A DNA stretch of 28,563 bases from MWCR01 sp041665165 (GTDB taxonomy: Bacteria > Patescibacteriota > Patescibacteriia > 2-12-FULL-60-25): contig JBAYJJ010000014.1 in assembly GCA_041665165.1 (NCBI GenBank), positions 1 to 28,563 on the forward strand. The letters run 5' to 3'. Each line of letters starts with the position of its first letter. Position 1 is the stretch's first letter. Below are positions 27,384 through 28,563 of the stretch, in pieces. The notes beneath the pieces were generated by a model. The model was not told where the DNA came from. It worked only from the letters and a program-made list of their open reading frames with translations, and ran no database searches. The translations under genes were made by a program, and so were the position numbers.

Positions 27384-28535
27384 ATGGGAAAGAAAAGGGA
27401 TCAGGATATTGTTGAGGTCATCAGCAACAATGACTTCACGCGTGACTTGTTCCGGGCTTTGGCCTACGCAGTCATAGCCAGGTGTGGCACGATGCAACAC
27501 CTGCGCCGGATTGTGAACGAACCTGAGCTGCAGAATAAGATCGCGGATCTGATTGTTCCGACAGAGAAGTTTTCTGCAACCGTCGTCTACGCTCGGCCGA
27601 CTTACGATGAACTTAAGCGCCGATTCGACTATGTTGACTCTGCTCATCGCGATTCTGATAAAGAGTTCAACATAGTGTTCTCCAAGGGCGTAAGCTGTGA
27701 TAACCGCGAGGTCGTGTTTGAGTACTTCCACATGGGTTGCACCGCGACGACTCATGAGTTGCTGGCCGAGATTGACCGCAAGGGATTCCGACCCGCGCTC
27801 TACGAAGAGCTCCTCGCTTTTGCTGAGAAATATCCTGAGGAACAAAAAAGATATCGGATTACGGCTCTCGGCACCTGGAGTGGCTTACCTCAGGCGGCAA
27901 ACCTCATCTTGGCTTTCGCTGCTCGTTTGAGCTTCGACGCAAACGGACGTTGTCTGATTTTGGGCTGTCTCGGAATTGATTGGGACAAAAACGAACGCTT
28001 CCTCGTCGTGCGCAAAGAAACGACAAAGCCCACTGCGGTTCAGACCAAGGTAGAAGGCGAAACATTGCCCGCGAACCACTATCGCGTGTATGTGAGCTAT
28101 GCCCCAATGCCGTCCCTTGTTGATCTCGAGAAGGAATTCGGCGAGAAAAACGTCTCGGTCATCTTCGACGGACGCGAGTGGAAACTCGAATTTTCATGCG
28201 TCGGCATGGACAGGACGCCCGGCGAAAAGGTCTTCCTGGTTCATGACTTCGGTCGTGCCTGGGAATGCGAGGAGGCCATCACTTGGGGTCTGGAGCAGCG
28301 CACGGCTGTCGCTCCGAAAGGTTATCGTCCCGCCACCCACGAGGAGGGATATGAATTTCAGAAGGCTCATCCTGAGCTTTTCAATTTCGTCGCTCCCGGC
28401 TCGTTCGCGGTGGCCGGCGACGACGTTCGGTATGTCGCGTGTCTGTGGCGCGGTGGCCGCAGGCGTGTCCTCGGCGACGAGGAGTTCTACCGCAAGGGGT
28501 ATGCCAATAACCGTTGTCTGTTCGTCAGTAAGTAA
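27384..28535 (+). CDS. Paralogue of the DGR variable protein, two-domain form
   Basis: 383 aa. ATG at 27384 chosen by homology to 6184 (both begin MGK after GTC) and the GAGGAG RBS; the in-frame ATG at 27312 is 5'-leader. Domain 1 (about 45-225) matches the variable protein (DELKRRF, FEYFHMG, LLAEIDRKGFRPALYEELLAFAEKYPEEQ, ALG...RFLVVRK). Domain 2 (about 240-383) is a more distant copy (VSYAPMPSLVDLEKEF, LEFSCVGM, GYRPATHEEG, VACLWRGGRRRVLG, RCLFVSK). The region equivalent to the VR is not related to the TR codon pattern except a short IMH-like end, so it is not a current DGR target. Stop TAA at 28533-28535. Confidence 0.88.
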   Translation: MGKKRDQDIVEVISNNDFTRDLFRALAYAVIARCGTMQHLRRIVNEPELQNKIADLIVPTEKFSATVVYARPTYDELKRRFDYVDSAHRDSDKEFNIVFSKGVSCDNREVVFEYFHMGCTATTHELLAEIDRKGFRPALYEELLAFAEKYPEEQKRYRITALGTWSGLPQAANLILAFAARLSFDANGRCLILGCLGIDWDKNERFLVVRKETTKPTAVQTKVEGETLPANHYRVYVSYAPMPSLVDLEKEFGEKNVSVIFDGREWKLEFSCVGMDRTPGEKVFLVHDFGRAWECEEAITWGLEQRTAVAPKGYRPATHEEGYEFQKAHPELFNFVAPGSFAVAGDDVRYVACLWRGGRRRVLGDEEFYRKGYANNRCLFVSK

Positions 28536-28563
28536 GCACTTTGGCCCTCGGTACCTCACCCCC

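Overview
The window looks like a chromosome segment of a Candidate Phyla Radiation (Patescibacteria) bacterium using the standard bacterial code (TGA is a stop, for example at the end of prfA). The reasons are the reduced housekeeping gene set, the short single-domain proteins, many small membrane proteins of unknown function, and abundant palindromic and word-repeat elements. The exact lineage cannot be fixed from the sequence alone; an Uhrbacteria/Magasanikbacteria-type genome is my guess.

Layout. 1-1710: a type II-like restriction-modification island, with a 5'-truncated cytosine-5 methyltransferase, a convergent HNH nuclease and a small XRE controller with a palindromic operator. 1756-2048: divergent tRNA-Leu(GAG) and tRNA-Val(TAC) genes with overlapping -35 boxes. 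2075-5913: a metallo-beta-lactamase-fold protein, small membrane proteins, a SAM methyltransferase, a YraN-family protein and queA; queA carries two in-frame palindromic elements. 6027-8926: a complete diversity-generating retroelement (DGR). 8963-10403: rpmE and prfA. 10549-12184: two Asp/Ala-rich lipoproteins. 12239-13072: a DMT-type transporter. 13289-14777: rpsB-tsf. 15002-20468: a membrane-anchored beta-propeller-like protein, then gap, a metallophosphoesterase, pgk and eno (lower glycolysis). 20473-27216: a 58-aa protein, miaB, a lipoprotein, miaA, gatB, a polytopic membrane protein and tmk. 27248-28535: a second, larger paralogue of the DGR target protein, with the same promoter and 5' leader hairpin.

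The DGR is the standout system. The variable protein gene (6184-6891) ends in a 136-bp variable repeat (VR, 6743-6878). A same-length template repeat (TR, 7318-7453) lies downstream. Aligned without gaps, VR and TR differ at 19 positions and all 19 are adenines in TR; none of the 103 non-adenine positions differs. All 11 Asn codons (AAY) of the TR are altered. A DGR-type reverse transcriptase (LGNLTSQ and YADD motifs) follows at 7910. An Avd-like accessory gene lies between TR and RT on the opposite strand, with a 10-C homopolymer at its start that puts the best ATG out of frame. The TR is preceded by an extended -10 promoter and about 285 nt of structured noncoding leader.

Genome-wide themes visible here: (1) many genes have an extended -10 box ending only 5-10 nt before the start codon, implying leaderless mRNAs, with 17-nt spacers where a -35 exists; (2) two divergent promoter pairs share one TTGNCAA heptamer as both -35 boxes; (3) palindromic repeats and degenerate word-repeat tracts lie between genes and, in frame, inside queA, pgk, miaB and tmk.
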